Shown piece by piece: positions 31,604 through 42,530 of a stretch of DNA of 64,000 nt. Position 1 is the stretch's first letter, and every line of letters starts with the position of its first letter. Under the pieces are notes generated by a model. That model ran no database searches and was not told the origin of the DNA. It was given only the letters and a program-made list of their open reading frames with translations. A program made the position numbers and the translations under genes. Source of the DNA: Blepharisma japonicum (lineage: Eukaryota; Ciliophora; Heterotrichea; Heterotrichida; Blepharismidae); the NCBI GenBank assembly GCA_949751835.1, contig CATKHK010000016.1, positions 372,001 through 436,000 of the forward strand, given 5' to 3'.

Positions 31604-33760
31604 CTAAAGTAAAAAATTATAATGCCATGAGTCAGTAACAGTTTTCATACACGACTCAGCTGATCGGTCTCTAATTTTTGGTCGAGGAATCCTTGAAGGT
31701 GTAGACTGGCTTGAGGTCAAAATTGGTTGATAATTTAGAGGAGGCCTTCGAAAAGCTGATGGGCTTGCACTTACGACCCTTTTCATGCTCGCTTCTTTTG
31801 ATTTTAGCTGCTGGATAGCTTTATTCTTTGCTAAGGCTTCATTTTCTGCATGTGATTTTATTATTCTTAATTTTTTGTTTGACTCTTCTTGTGAATTTTT
31901 CAGTGAAACTAACTCTTTCCTTAATTTATCATTTTCTTCTGTGAGCTGTTTTTCTTTATTTTTCGATTTTACTATAAGTCCTCCGATTTTTGAGTCTCTA
32001 TCTTTTATAGCATATACATAGCTTTCGATATCCCTTTCTAGCTTATCTAATTTCCTTAAAATTGTATTTTTATCTGCCCTTTCTTTTTCTAACAACCTCA
32101 ATGTCCTCTCTACCTCTTCATTTTTTAGGTTTTTTCTTATTGAGTATCCTAAATCTACAGATCTCAGCCTTGTTCCTAGCGCTAGGGTACAAATGGTTTC
32201 TCCAGAGCTTTCTTCACAAGGGCTACAATTTAAAATCACGGTGACCATGCTTTCTTCGCCTCCCAATGTCTGCTGTAAAATTCTTGTCAGCATAGAATTT
32301 CTATATGGGATATGGCTTTGTTTAGACTCTAAAGCAGCAATCACATCTTGTAGAGCCGATAAAGATTTGTTAATTAATAAGGTCTCTTTTAAGACGTCTC
32401 CACTTGCTTTGCTTTTGCTTATTCTTTCGCTGCCTGCTAAGTCTACAAATTGAATTATTCCTGTGTCTTTGCCTTTGACGATTTTTAAGGTATAAATGCA
32501 ATGGCTTCTGGAAGAGCTGGAATTGGATTCAGTGAATTTTGTGGACCGTTTTAAGGCGGCTTGTTGGATCAATGCTAAACTTTGGTCATATCATTCGTTG
32601 TCAAGCTTAATTTCGGCCATTTCGATTATTTCTTTTCAGTTTTTGCTGAGTGGGTCATTGCTGAGGAGGTTTCTGACTTGTTCGTTATAAATTTCAATGC
32701 AGTGCAAAAATATTTGGCAATCAGTGCCTATGAGTAGCTTAAGAGCTTCTACAGATTTTGATAGGACTTCATTCATCGTGTGAGTTTTTCCTGAGCCTGT
32801 TTGGCCGTATGCTAATATACAAGCTCTTCCTCCGCTTGCTACCATATTGAGTGAAGGAGTAACGTCATAAAACAAGTCATCAATGTTAGATTCTGAACCA
32901 AAAATCCTATCAAATTCAAACTTTTTCACATCAGTTATTGTTTTCCCTTTTTCTTTATTCAAAACAGTACTCACCTGTATCCCAGAATCATTATAAGCTA
33001 AGCATACACTTTTATTCGCATCACTTTCTAGCACAGGCCTTACCTTTACCAACACTTTTACACTTTGGCAAGCCTCAGCCGGAGAATTTGTCACAGAGTC
33101 AATTGAATCCCTCCTTGATGATATATGTGAAGATCCTGATTTTTTTGTCTGTCTGGACACATCTAGTTGTGATTTCAGCTCTTCCTGCTCTTTAAGCGTA
33201 TTATTAAGCATTTGTTCTAGCTCAGCCAGCCTTGTAGTATCCCCTTTTTGTGCTGTCAAAGTAGATATTTCTTGTCTTAACTCATTGCATTCTTCTTTTA
33301 ATCGTTGAATTTCGACTTCTTTTGCACAGGCGATTTCGTCTAGCTCTCCTTTATACATAATTGCGTTTTCTTCAGCTTGGTATAGCCTTTCTTCTAAGTC
33401 TTGTTTGGAAAACTCAAGAATTCTTGCTGAGTTTTCCCATTGATCATTTAAATGTTCAAGTTCTCTTTTCTGTTCTTCAAATAATTTTAGTCTACTTTTG
33501 AGGTGTTCTATTTCTTTTTGGAGTTTACAGACTTCGAATTCATTTTTTTGGTATTTTTCTTTGTAGGATTGAAGTTCTTCAGTGAGTTTTGAAGATTTTA
33601 GGAGGGCTTGAGATAGCTTTTCTTCTTTGTCGGCTACTTCGGACTCAAGAAGCTCTTCGTATTCTTTTGATTGGGCTTGGTAACTGATTAAAAATTACTC
33701 TTCGTATTCTTGTTTTAATTGGTCTAATTGCGAATAGATATCAGCCTCTTGGTCTCCCAT
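31604..33760 (-). CDS. Kinesin, kinesin-14-like, with motor flanked by coiled coils, 713 residues
   Basis: Start ATG 33758-33760 (MGDQEADIYSQLDQLKQEYEE), a 15-nt intron at 33684-33698, stop TAG at 31604-31606. Residues 1-220 form a coiled coil with a Ser-rich hinge. The motor runs from about 229 (VKVLVKVRPVLES) with P-loop GQTGSGKT at 314-321, switch I SSSSRSH and switch II DLAGSER, and ends near 565; the last 150 residues are a second coiled coil and a basic tail. Two UGA-coded Trp are in SKNWKEI and DNEWYDQ. A motor preceded by a stalk suggests kinesin-14 (minus-end directed), but the segment is not at the very C-terminus, so this is a family-level guess. Likely spindle or ciliary microtubule motor. 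Confidence 0.85.
33684..33698 (-). other. 15-nt spliceosomal intron in the kinesin gene
   Basis: GTAATTTTTAATCAG on the minus strand, A at position 10. It contains an in-frame TAA; removal joins KQEYEE to DYQAQSKEYEE and keeps the coiled-coil heptad run. Confidence 0.9.
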
Positions 33761-34369
33761 TATTAGGAATTAGAATAAATTGAAAAAATAGGTAGAAACT
33801 GTTAAAAGTCTGGAGTATTAAGGGGAATGGCAAGAAGAAATGTTTGAAGAAAATATGCAAGGAAAGAGAAAATAGATTATTTTCGGTGTGAAAATAGCGA
33901 GGAAATTTTTAAGATAGGGAAGTAAGGCTAAAATTTGTACTTTTATGGATTTTAGTAGGTTATAATGAAAATCAGTGCTCTTATATTTAAAATTCAAAAT
34001 TATTAGCCCAAAATTAAAATTTGAAATGAAATGTAAAGGTCTTTAAGGAAGAGTTTATATGTTAATTAATAGACATAAAGCGAAAGATTATGGGACTTTT
34101 GAGTAGTTATTAAGAGTTTTTATTAAAGCTGTGGATCTTCAAATCAATTATTTCTTAATCTCAGCAATAGTAACAGCTCGCATTATATAAATATACAAAA
34201 TTAAGAAATTTACTGTCACTAATTTACTTTTACTTGATTAATCAATAGATGTTAAAATTTAATTTAAAATTTAAAAATAAATAATCAGCTAAAATTTAAT
34301 TAAGTGAATTAAAATTTTCCAAATTTCAGAATTTTTACACAAATGCTATATAATTTAATCCGAAATTCA
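33761..34369. other. Intergenic region, no gene seen
   Basis: About 610 bp. Purine-rich at the left end (33780-33960) and AT-rich at the right end, no frame stays open and no RNA structure was recognised. It should contain the kinesin promoter and the 3' UTR of the next minus-strand gene. Confidence 0.4.
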
Positions 34370-34780
34370 TTATGTATGCCTATTTTCCATCAAAACCTGT
34401 CTCATTTTTTGATTTTCAACCTGCAGCTGTGAGTTTCTTTTCGATAAATCTGCAATATCATCAACTAATTTTCTGATTTTCTCTTCTCTTATTGTATCTC
34501 TCTTATTGTACTCAGAAATCAGTTCCTTATGAAAACTAAGCATTTCTGTGAATTTGTTTCCAAGAGCTTCTTGAAAATATGTCAATAAACTAATCGGCAC
34601 CGTATCTTCATGGTTTCTTGAACTGTCGCATTGCGATAGTTCTTCTTGTCTTTTGCTAGCATTGTCTGGATCATCATCTTGGTTGAATTCTGAGTAGCGC
34701 GAATTATGGGGACTATCATAGCCACTTCTATTAGCTCTTGAAGGAGCTGAAGGGTGGCTAGAATAATAATCTTTCATCAT
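34370..34780 (-). CDS. Small protein with disordered N-terminus and coiled-coil tail, 136 residues
   Basis: ATG to TAG, 136 residues. The first 60 residues are rich in Ser, Asp, Arg and Asn (MMKDYYSSHPSAPSRANRSG). Residues about 62-130 form a helix ending in a coiled coil (IREEKIRKLVDDIADLSKRN). No family is recognised. It lies divergent to the CDPK gene 160 bp away. The frame is clean and composition is protein-like, so it is probably a real gene with unknown function. Confidence 0.6.
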   Translation of the reverse strand: MMKDYYSSHPSAPSRANRSGYDSPHNSRYSEFNQDDDPDNASKRQEELSQCDSSRNHEDTVPISLLTYFQEALGNKFTEMLSFHKELISEYNKRDTIREEKIRKLVDDIADLSKRNSQLQVENQKMRQVLMENRHT

Positions 34781-34940
34781 TTTAATTATCCCACTTTTAA
34801 ATATTCCTCATTAACAAAAAGCTAAATTTAATTATAATCCTAGTTTCTAATGTTTTTTTTATGTTTATCAATAAATCCTCTGATTTATATTCCAAAATTT
34901 TATATCAAAACCTAGCTAATATTTTAAATTTGAAATTTAT

Positions 34941-36392
34941 ATGGGCTGCTATCAAAGCAAATCAAAATCAGACAATTCAAAAATCGTCACAGTAAAAGAC
35001 CTGAAAGTCCAAAAAAGTGCTTTTGTTCAGCACAATCCGAATCCTTTTCAAGAAATCTACTCAATAGGCCGCAGCATAGGCACTGGCGCTTTTGGGGAAG
35101 TTCGGCGAGTAGTACATCGCCAAACAAATGCTACAAGAGCTGCAAAAATATTCAGAAAAGATCTTGCGAAAACAGAAGAAGCCAAACAAAAATTGAATCT
35201 AGAAATAAACATCCTTAAAAGTCTTGATCATCCAAATATTATCCGAATTTATGAATTCTTTGAAGACCCGAAACGTTTTTATATAGTTATGGAGCACTGC
35301 AATGGTGGTGAACTATTTGAAGAGATCCTTAAGCGACAAGCTTTTGGAGAAGTCCATGCAGCACAGATAGTCCAGCAAATTTTATCAGCAGTTGCATATT
35401 TGCATGATCGTGGAATTGTTCATAGAGATTTAAAACCAGAAAATATTTTGCTTGAGGAACGAGGGGATATTTTGAATATCAAGCTGATTGATTTTGGTAC
35501 TGCTGTTTTTTTAGAAAAAAATAAAACAATTAGAGGGGCTTTGGGGACAGCTTATTATATAGCTCCTGAAGTGCTGACGGGGTATTATAACGAAAAGTGT
35601 GATATGTGGAGTATTGGGGTAATCATTTATATTTTATTATCCGGTGTTCCTCCATTTGACGGAAAAACCGATGACGATATCATCGAAAAAGTCAAAAAAG
35701 GAAACTACTCCTTTGCTGGCGCTGCATGAAGAAACATTTCAAGAGAAGCTAAAGACTTAATCTCTTCCCTTCTATGTCCTCCAGCTAATCGTCTTTCCGC
35801 TCCAGCTGCTTTGCTGCACCCATGGATTGCCGCAAACGCTTCTCGCTCTCTTCCAAGTATCCAAGTAATGCAATCTGCATTATCAAACCTGAAAGGTTTC
35901 CACAACAATAACAAGCTAAGAGACGCAGTGCAAACATTCATAGCAACCCAGTGCATTTCTCAGCAAGATACAAAAGATATGAGAGAAGCCTTTCGTGCTA
36001 TGGACACCAATGGGGATGGGAAATTAAGCAAAGAAGAGCTGTTAGCCCAATATGCAAGAACTATGGGTCCTGAAATGGCTGAGGTAGAAGTCAATAGAAT
36101 TATGGCAGAAGCTGATTCTGATAATAACGGCTTTATTGATTATACAGAATTTTTAAAGGCAACGCTAGATATGAAAACTGCGATGTCTGCAGAAAATTTA
36201 AAGGTCGCGTTTGATGTGTTTGATAAAGATGGAAGTGGGAAAATATCGACACAGGAGCTAAAGAGGATTTTGGAAGGAGGAGCGCAGACTGAAAAAAGCT
36301 TGTGGAATATGATTGTGAATGAAGTGGATTTGAATGGGGACGGGGAAATTGATTTTTCTGAGTTCCAGAATATTATTCTTAGTAAACTTTAA
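34941..36392 (+). CDS. Calcium-dependent protein kinase (CDPK), 483 residues
   Basis: Begins MGCYQSKSKSDN, fit for N-myristoylation and palmitoylation. Kinase domain: glycine loop GRSIGTGAFGEV, catalytic Lys in AAKIFRK, HRDLKPENILL, DFGTA, APEV, then the family block F..AAWRNISREAKDLISSLL, where the Trp is UGA (35727-35729), the most direct evidence for the recoded stop. The junction domain leads to four EF hands: DTNGDGKLSKEE, DSDNNGFIDYTE, DKDGSGKISTQE and DLNGDGEIDFSE, all with full calcium ligands. This is the canonical plant/alveolate CDPK layout, with kinase activity released by calcium. It marks the left border of the accessory island. Confidence 0.97.
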
Positions 36393-36496
36393 TTAATTGG
36401 ATATTGTAGTTAATAATTTTTAAGATTAAAATAAATAAAAAATTTAATAAGATAAAAACATTTAGTATTCTATTATTTAGCAGAAGTTTATTTGCG

Positions 36497-37837
36497 TTAT
36501 AATTTTGGGGGAAAATATCCAGCTTCTCTTATTGATTCATCACTTAAAGCTCCATTCAAAATTTGTGTAGAATCTAAAAATTCTTCAATTTGCTCGACTT
36601 TCTCATAGCCTTCTTTTTCATTCTTATATAGAAATTTATTTCTCATATCAGAAGCAATTCCTTTAACACAAATTTTAGTACCATATTCATTTTCCATCAA
36701 CTCTCCAATTTCTATAAGTGATTTTTTAATTTCATAATATCTTTTAATCGCTATTTTCCCTCAAAAATCATTATTTTTTCCATAAATTTTTTCAATGTTT
36801 TTTTTAATTAAATTTATTTCACCTTTATTGAAATCCGCAAAGCTGACAGAAACTGGATATTTATCAATGTATTCATATTTAAATGAAATTCCTGGAATAG
36901 TAGGGAATGTTATGCGACTAAATAAACATTCTACTGCTTTGCTGTTTCATGATGTGACTAATGAAGACTCTTTTTCTTCACAATATTTTAGCATTAATTC
37001 AAAAGTTTTCATTCAAAAAACTCCGCTCCCTCGAAATTCTTTATCAACGGCTGAGCGAGTCATTTCTAAAACATTTTTGGGTCAGTTCAGTATATTATTT
37101 AACTCAGCGTTATAAGGCTGGTACAGTTGCATTTCAAGTTTATTATTGTCATCTCGAGGACATAGGCGAGAGCAGCAAACTAGTCGATTGTTAAAGAATG
37201 CTCCAAATCAGGTAGCCCGATTACTATGTTTATCTTCTAATATTTTTTTGTTATTTGGTAAGGTTTCATAACAAATTTTTGAAGGGTTATTAGAGAGAGG
37301 AAGTCAGCCTTGCTCTTTGAAATAAACCTCATATAAAAGCTGCTTTGCACTATTAATCTCTTCCTTACTTTTTAAAATACGAAATTGCGTTTTTGGGGCT
37401 TTTTCAAAGGTGTGGAAAACAAATAAAATAGTTGGATCATGACTTTTGATAAGCCAAGGTGTGGCAGCCTTTATTAATGGTAATTTTATTTTAATGCTAC
37501 AATCAAGCTTGTCATAAGCTGTAGGTTCTGTGCTTAAATCAACTTGAGATGAGCTACAAACAATTGTGTCTATTATAAGTATATCAACTGCTCCGAAGTT
37601 TTCTGCTGTAAAATCTATCAAATTTTGTGATTCATCTTCAATATTATAGTTACAGCCTTGCACCACAATTCCTTTTCTTTTAAATTCATTAATGGCTTTT
37701 TTGGTTTCCCAAACATTTTTTGAATTTATAACAATTTTCCCACCTTCTTGACCTATTCTTTTAGCAATCAAAAAAGCGGCCCTACTTTCTGCAGAGACTA
37801 AACAGATTTTGTTTCTGAATCCGTTTACAGTTAACAT
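36497..37837 (-). CDS. Degenerate SDR-like plus GNAT-like acyltransferase fusion, copy A, 446 residues
   Basis: A single open frame from ATG 37835-37837 (MLTVNGFRNKICLVSAES) to TAA, reading UGA as Trp at several places (KEQGWLPL, RATWFGAF, ILNWPKN, FFW-MKTF, TSWNSK, DFWGKI). Residues about 6-145 look like an SDR Rossmann fold (RNKICLVSAESRAAFLIAKR, then AVDILIIDT), but the glycine-rich cofactor loop and NNAG-type motif are altered and the YxxxK active site is absent. Residues about 150-300 resemble a GNAT acyl(acetyl)transferase of the autoinducer-synthase/FeeM kind (VDKEFRGSGVFWMKT contains the RxxGxx CoA-loop pattern). The last 145 residues are helical and unassigned. Same length as copy B; function unknown. 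Confidence 0.75.
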
Positions 37838-38012
37838 GGATTTGGAATTAAATTTTACCGTTAAAATATGGATAAAATCTTATAGCAATTGACCCCTCCA
37901 AAACACATCATTTTATTGAAAATCTTTTCTATAAATAATTTCTCTATTATTTTCATAAACAAATAATAATAAAAAATATAGGAATATTAAATAAGAGATA
38001 TTTACTAAAAAG

Positions 38013-38748
38013 ATGATGAATAGACAAAATATTGTCTGGCAACATCCAGATATAAAAAAGCGTAAAAATAGAGACTAACCTTAGCGGTTTTTCTTTGGGC
38101 AAGAAGTAAAAATATTTTCAGAGATTGACGAGGCAGCTGACTTTTTTGTAACAACAAACGATAATTGGATTCTTTTAATATCTGGGTCAAACGGTTGTGA
38201 GCTGACTAGACGAGTTTACAACTTATCAAATATATTAGGAATTGTTATTTTTACAGGACCTGATCCTTATGATATGGAATGAGCACAAGATTTCTCTAAT
38301 GTCAAAGTAACTCGAGGCTTTGGATTTAAGCCAGCTTTAGATGAGATCAAAAATATATGAAATAGATATATAACTAGCGCAGCTCTCCAAGCTGTCCCTA
38401 ATACAAGTACTGCTGTCGGACAATTAATTTCTGCAATTGATCCTAATCATTTCTCAGAACCTCCTATAAAAGCAAAAAAAAATTACTACCATTGGCAAGA
38501 CGAGCTTGAGATGGGATTTTTGCAAATCTGCAAGCTTACTATGAAAAATTCGCAAATTAATCGGCAAGCTGTATTTAATGAACTTCTCTGCCTTTTGCCA
38601 TCACAAAACAAAAGAAAAAAGCTTGAAAGTATATACAACAGATACCCTAACGATTTATTACAGTCATTTGTGACAGTTTACTCATCAAATTTGGTATATA
38701 AACAGCTTAATGACTGCTACGCTTCTAATAACTATAAAAAGCATGGCA
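38013..38748 (+). pseudogene. Broken ADP-ribosyltransferase family copy, truncated at the duplication junction
   Basis: Paralogue of the ART gene at 40292. It begins at the same relative position of the 2.3-kb unit (start near 38013) and carries the N-terminal domain and the first helical part (MGFLQICKL...YKQLNDCY), but stops being homologous near 38745 where the second unit begins. The catalytic ART segment is missing and it is not open in its first part, so it looks broken. Divergent from SDR-GNAT copy A. Young, since its sequence is still very close to the intact copy. Confidence 0.75.
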
Positions 38749-38791
38749 GTTTAGATTTAATATTCTATTATTTAGGAGAAGTTTATTTGCG

Positions 38792-40132
38792 TTATAATTT
38801 TGGAGAAAAACATCCAGCTTCTCTTATTGATTCGTCACTCAAAGCTCCATTCAAAATTTGTTTAGAATCTAAAAATTCTTCAATTTGCTCGACTTTCTCA
38901 TAGCCTTCTTCCCCACTCTTATATAGAAATTTATTTCCTATATCAGAAGCAATTCCTTTAACACAAATTTTAGCACCATATTCATTTCCCATCAACTCCC
39001 CAATTTCTTTAAGTGATTTTTTAATTTCATAATATCTTTTGATCGCTAGTTTCCCTCAAAAATCATTATTTTTTCCATAAATTTTTTCAATGTTTTTTCT
39101 AATTAAATTTATCTCACCTTTATTGAAATCCGCAAAGCTGACAGAAACTGGATATTTATCAATGTTTTCATATTTAAATGAAATTCCTGGAACAGTAAGG
39201 AATTTTATCCGATCAATTACATATTCTATTGCTTTGCTGCTTCATGATGTGACTATTGAAGACTCTTTTTCTTCACAATGTTTTAGCATTAATTCAACAG
39301 TTTTCATTCAAAAAATTCCGCCCCCTCGAAATTCTTTATCAACGGCTAAGCGATTCGTTTCTAAAATATTTTTGGGTCAGTTCAGCAAATTATTTAGCTC
39401 AGCGTTGTAAGGCTGGTACAGCTGCATTTCAAGTTTATTATTATCATCTCGAGGACATAGGCGAGAGCAGCAAACTAGCCGATTGTTAAAGAATGCTCCA
39501 AATCAGGTAGCTCGATTACTATGTTTATCTTCTAATATTTTTTTGCCATTTGGTAAAGTTTCATATTTAATTTTTGAAGGGTTGTTGGGGAGAGGAACCC
39601 AACCTTGCTCTTTGAAATAAACCTCATATAAAAGTTGCTTTGCACTATTAATCTCTTCCTTACTTTTTAAAATACGAAATTGCGTTTTTGGGGCTTTTTC
39701 AAAGGTGTGGAAAACAAATAAAATAGTTGGATAACGACTTTTGATAAGCCAAGGTGTAGCAGCCTTTATTAATGGTAATTTTATTTTAATGCTACCATCA
39801 AGTATGTCATAAGCTGTAGGTTCTGTGCTTAAATCAACTCGAGATAAGCTAAAAACAATTGTGTCTATTATAAGTATATCAACTGCTCCGAAGTTTTCTG
39901 CTGTAAAATCTATCAAATTTTGTGATTCATCTTCAATATTATAGTTACAGCCTTGCACCTTAATTTTTTTTTTTTTGAATTCATTAATAACTTTTGTGGC
40001 TTCAAAAATGTTTTTTGAATTTATAACAATTTTCCCACCTTCTTGACCTATTCTTTTAGCAATCCCAAAGGCGGCCCTACTTTCTGCAGAGACTATACAG
40101 ATTTTGTTTCTGAATCTACTTAAAGTTGGCAT
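38792..40132 (-). CDS. Degenerate SDR-like plus GNAT-like acyltransferase fusion, copy B, 446 residues
   Basis: ATG chosen at 40130-40132 (MPTLSRFRNKICIVSAES) because it matches copy A; an upstream in-frame ATG at 40193-40195 is possible. SDR-like segment at residues 6-145, with Rossmann-type KICIVSAESRAAFGIAKRIG and FGAVDILIID. GNAT-like segment at 151-300: LYEVYFKEQGW, ATWFGAFFNNRLVCCSRL, then ETNRLAVDKEFRGGGIFWMK with Arg269-Gly270-Gly271-Gly272 as the putative CoA pyrophosphate loop. UGA is read as Trp throughout. Its codon-level differences from copy A are many but never break the frame, suggesting selection on the protein. No SDR catalytic Tyr-x-x-x-Lys. Possible acyl-amino-acid or acyl-homoserine-like synthase; substrate unknown. 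Confidence 0.78.
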
Positions 40133-40291
40133 GGTCGAATTGAATTTTACATTAAATATGGAAAAAACATAGTAACTGACTCCCTCCAAAATCATAATTT
40201 AATTCAAAATCTTTTCGATATATAATTTCTCTATTATTTTTACAAAGAAAAAATATATATAAATATTAAATAAGTGCTATTTATTAAAAAG

Positions 40292-42136
40292 ATGATGAAT
40301 AAACAAAATATTGTCTGGCAACATCCAGATATAAAAAAGCGTGAAAATAGAGACTGACCTCAGCGGTTTTTCTTTGGGCACGAAGTAAAAATATTTTCAG
40401 AGATTGCTGAGGCAGCTGACTTTTTTGTAACAACAAACGATAATTGGATTCTTTTAATATCTGGGTCAAATGGTTGTGAGTTGACTAGGCGAGTTTACAA
40501 CTTACCAAATATATTAGGAATTGTTATTTTTACAGGACCCGATCCTTATGATATGGAATGAGCACAAGATTTCCCTAATGTCAAAGTAACTCGAGGCTTT
40601 GGATTTAAGCCAGCTTTAGATGAGATCAAAAATATATGAAATAGATATGTAACTAGCGCAGCTCTCCAAGCTGTCCCTAATCCAAGTGCTGCTGTCGGAC
40701 AATTAATTTCTGCAATTGATCCTAATCATTTCTCAGAACCTCCTATAAAAGCAAAAAAAAATTACTACCATTGGCAAGATGAGCTTGAGATGGGATTTTT
40801 GCAAATCTGCAAGCTTACCATGAAAAATTCCCAAGTTAATCGCCAAGCTGTATTTAATGAACTTCTCTGCCTTTTGCCATCACAAAACAAAAGAAAAAAG
40901 CTTGAAAGTAAATACAACAGATACCCTAACGATTTATTACAGTCATTTGTGACAGTTTATTCATCAAATTTGGTATATAAACAGCTAAATGACTGCTACG
41001 CTTCTAATAACTATAAAAGCGTGGCAAACATCACAACTGCTTGTGTTCTGCAATTAAAGTCAAGATATGAATTAAAGCTACCTCGAGGCACAGTACTTTA
41101 TAGAGGTGCAACTATTCCAGAAGAAGATTTAAAAAGTTATCAGGTTGGAAAAAGTGGCTTTTGGAGTGCTTTTACAAGCACTACTAAAGAATTAGAAGTT
41201 GCAAGAAGTCCAATTTTTGGAGGGAATGTGCTGTTTAAAATTCGATTATCGAAAAATAATGCACATCCTCATATGTGTATTGAGGATTGGTCTAGATATC
41301 CAAATGAAAAAGAGGTGCTGCTGTTACCTTATTTTCCTTTGGTTATTAAAAAAATTGAAATAAAGCAAGATGCTGGTAATTATTACACTCAAATTTCAGT
41401 CAATCAAGATAAAAATCATCCTTCCCTAGCTTTCAATAATGAAATTCTAATTAATTACTGAAGAGGACGAATAGAAAACGAAATTTCAATCCCAGTCAAC
41501 AACATCTGCCAAAGGATCAGAGAAAAAGTTGCAAACTCTGTTGATTTATTATTATATTTCAAATCAGCTAGATCGGAGCACGAGGATGTCCCTCAATTTG
41601 AAAAAGATTTGAGGAATGTCATCACAAAATGCTATCATAAAAATAAAGCCAATATAGAAAAATCCTTGAAAAGCTCTGAAGGTGGTTCATCTCTATATAC
41701 TTATTGGAATGCAATGAAAAGTGATATAGAGGCTTCTATAATTGATCACATTACAGCTAATATAGAAAAAATGTTTCAATTAGAATTTGAGAGAATTAAG
41801 AAAAATATTGTCAAGATAATCAGTAATCAAGCATTCACAGCATTTTATATACCACAAAACACCCTCAGAGAGGCGACTTCTCCTATATTTAATTATGCGG
41901 GATCGGTTAATTTTACAAGCAAGCCACAATCACTGTTAGAAGAGTCCAAAAGTGATCACTTTGGGGCATATTTAGATACTTTTATCAGTACAATTACAAT
42001 TGCTATGAAAATGGCTGTAATGATGTATGAGCGTTCTATTATAGCGACTACTGTAAAACTTCGAGATGAATTAAGAAGCCAATTAGAAGTTTTAGAAGGA
42101 GAAATAAAGAGGTCGCTGGAGTCAGTTCTTCTTTAG
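40292..42136 (+). CDS. ART1: three-domain ADP-ribosyltransferase, 614 residues
   Basis: Intact frame from ATG 40292 (MMNKQNIVWQHPDIK) to TAG. N-terminal domain (1 to about 120) with the core WILLISGSNGCEL and LGIVIFTG; Trp codons include UGA. A helical link leads to the ART domain: VLYRGATIP with Arg271, the STS-type FWSAFTSTT with Ser296, and NEKEVLLLP with Glu339 and Glu341 (the ExE of arginine-specific ARTs). The last 220 residues are helical (ending SLESVLL), shared by all long members of the array. ARTs with R-S-E motifs move ADP-ribose from NAD to protein side chains. Cellular target is unknown. Spacer of 159 bp to the divergent SDR-GNAT copy B. Confidence 0.88.
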
Positions 42137-42229
42137 TTAAAATTAATAAAATTAATTAAAATAATCATATATTATTTCTTTTTTGTCTAAGGATTTTCTT
42201 ACTAGAAAAAAATCGGTATTAAAAAAGTT

Positions 42230-42530
42230 TCCAATCTTTTAACGGTGATAAAGTTGGAGGAAAAAGCTCCAAGAACTTTTTTCCAGCAACCTGAATGTCT
42301 CATGCTAACATTGAATAACTAAACAATTCGAAAAAGACTGAAAGGCGGCTTAAAAATGTTATTTGGAGGATTTGAGAATTTAAACTTAAGAACGAAAAAC
42401 CTCTAAGTTAGCTGCTCTAAACGAGCTTAAAAGCTTCAGAGAAGACAGTGAAGATAAAATAAAACAAATTGAAAAAAATTGCTAGCAGTCCTGATGATTT
42501 ATTAGTTGTAAAGGCTTTATATTGTGAATG
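42230..42530 (+). pseudogene. Decayed ART relic
   Basis: Short stretches resemble the middle of ART paralogues (an ALNELKSF..DSEDKI-like segment near 42410-42480) but the sequence is broken in several places and no long frame remains. Old relic of the family. Confidence 0.45.

Larger units (their letters stand above)
36466..41015. repeat. Tandem duplication of a 2.3-kb unit (SDR-GNAT gene plus 5' part of ART gene)
   Basis: Bases 36466 to about 38745 and 38761 to about 41015 are the same 2.3-kb unit in direct orientation (offset 2295 bp), over 90 percent alike by eye, both starting TATTCTATTATTTAG and both running to the ...CTATAAAA segment of the ART gene. Each unit has a minus-strand SDR-GNAT gene, its divergent spacer and the start of a plus-strand ART gene. 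Only the right unit continues into the complete ART gene, as expected for unequal crossing-over inside a tandem array. Confidence 0.88.
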
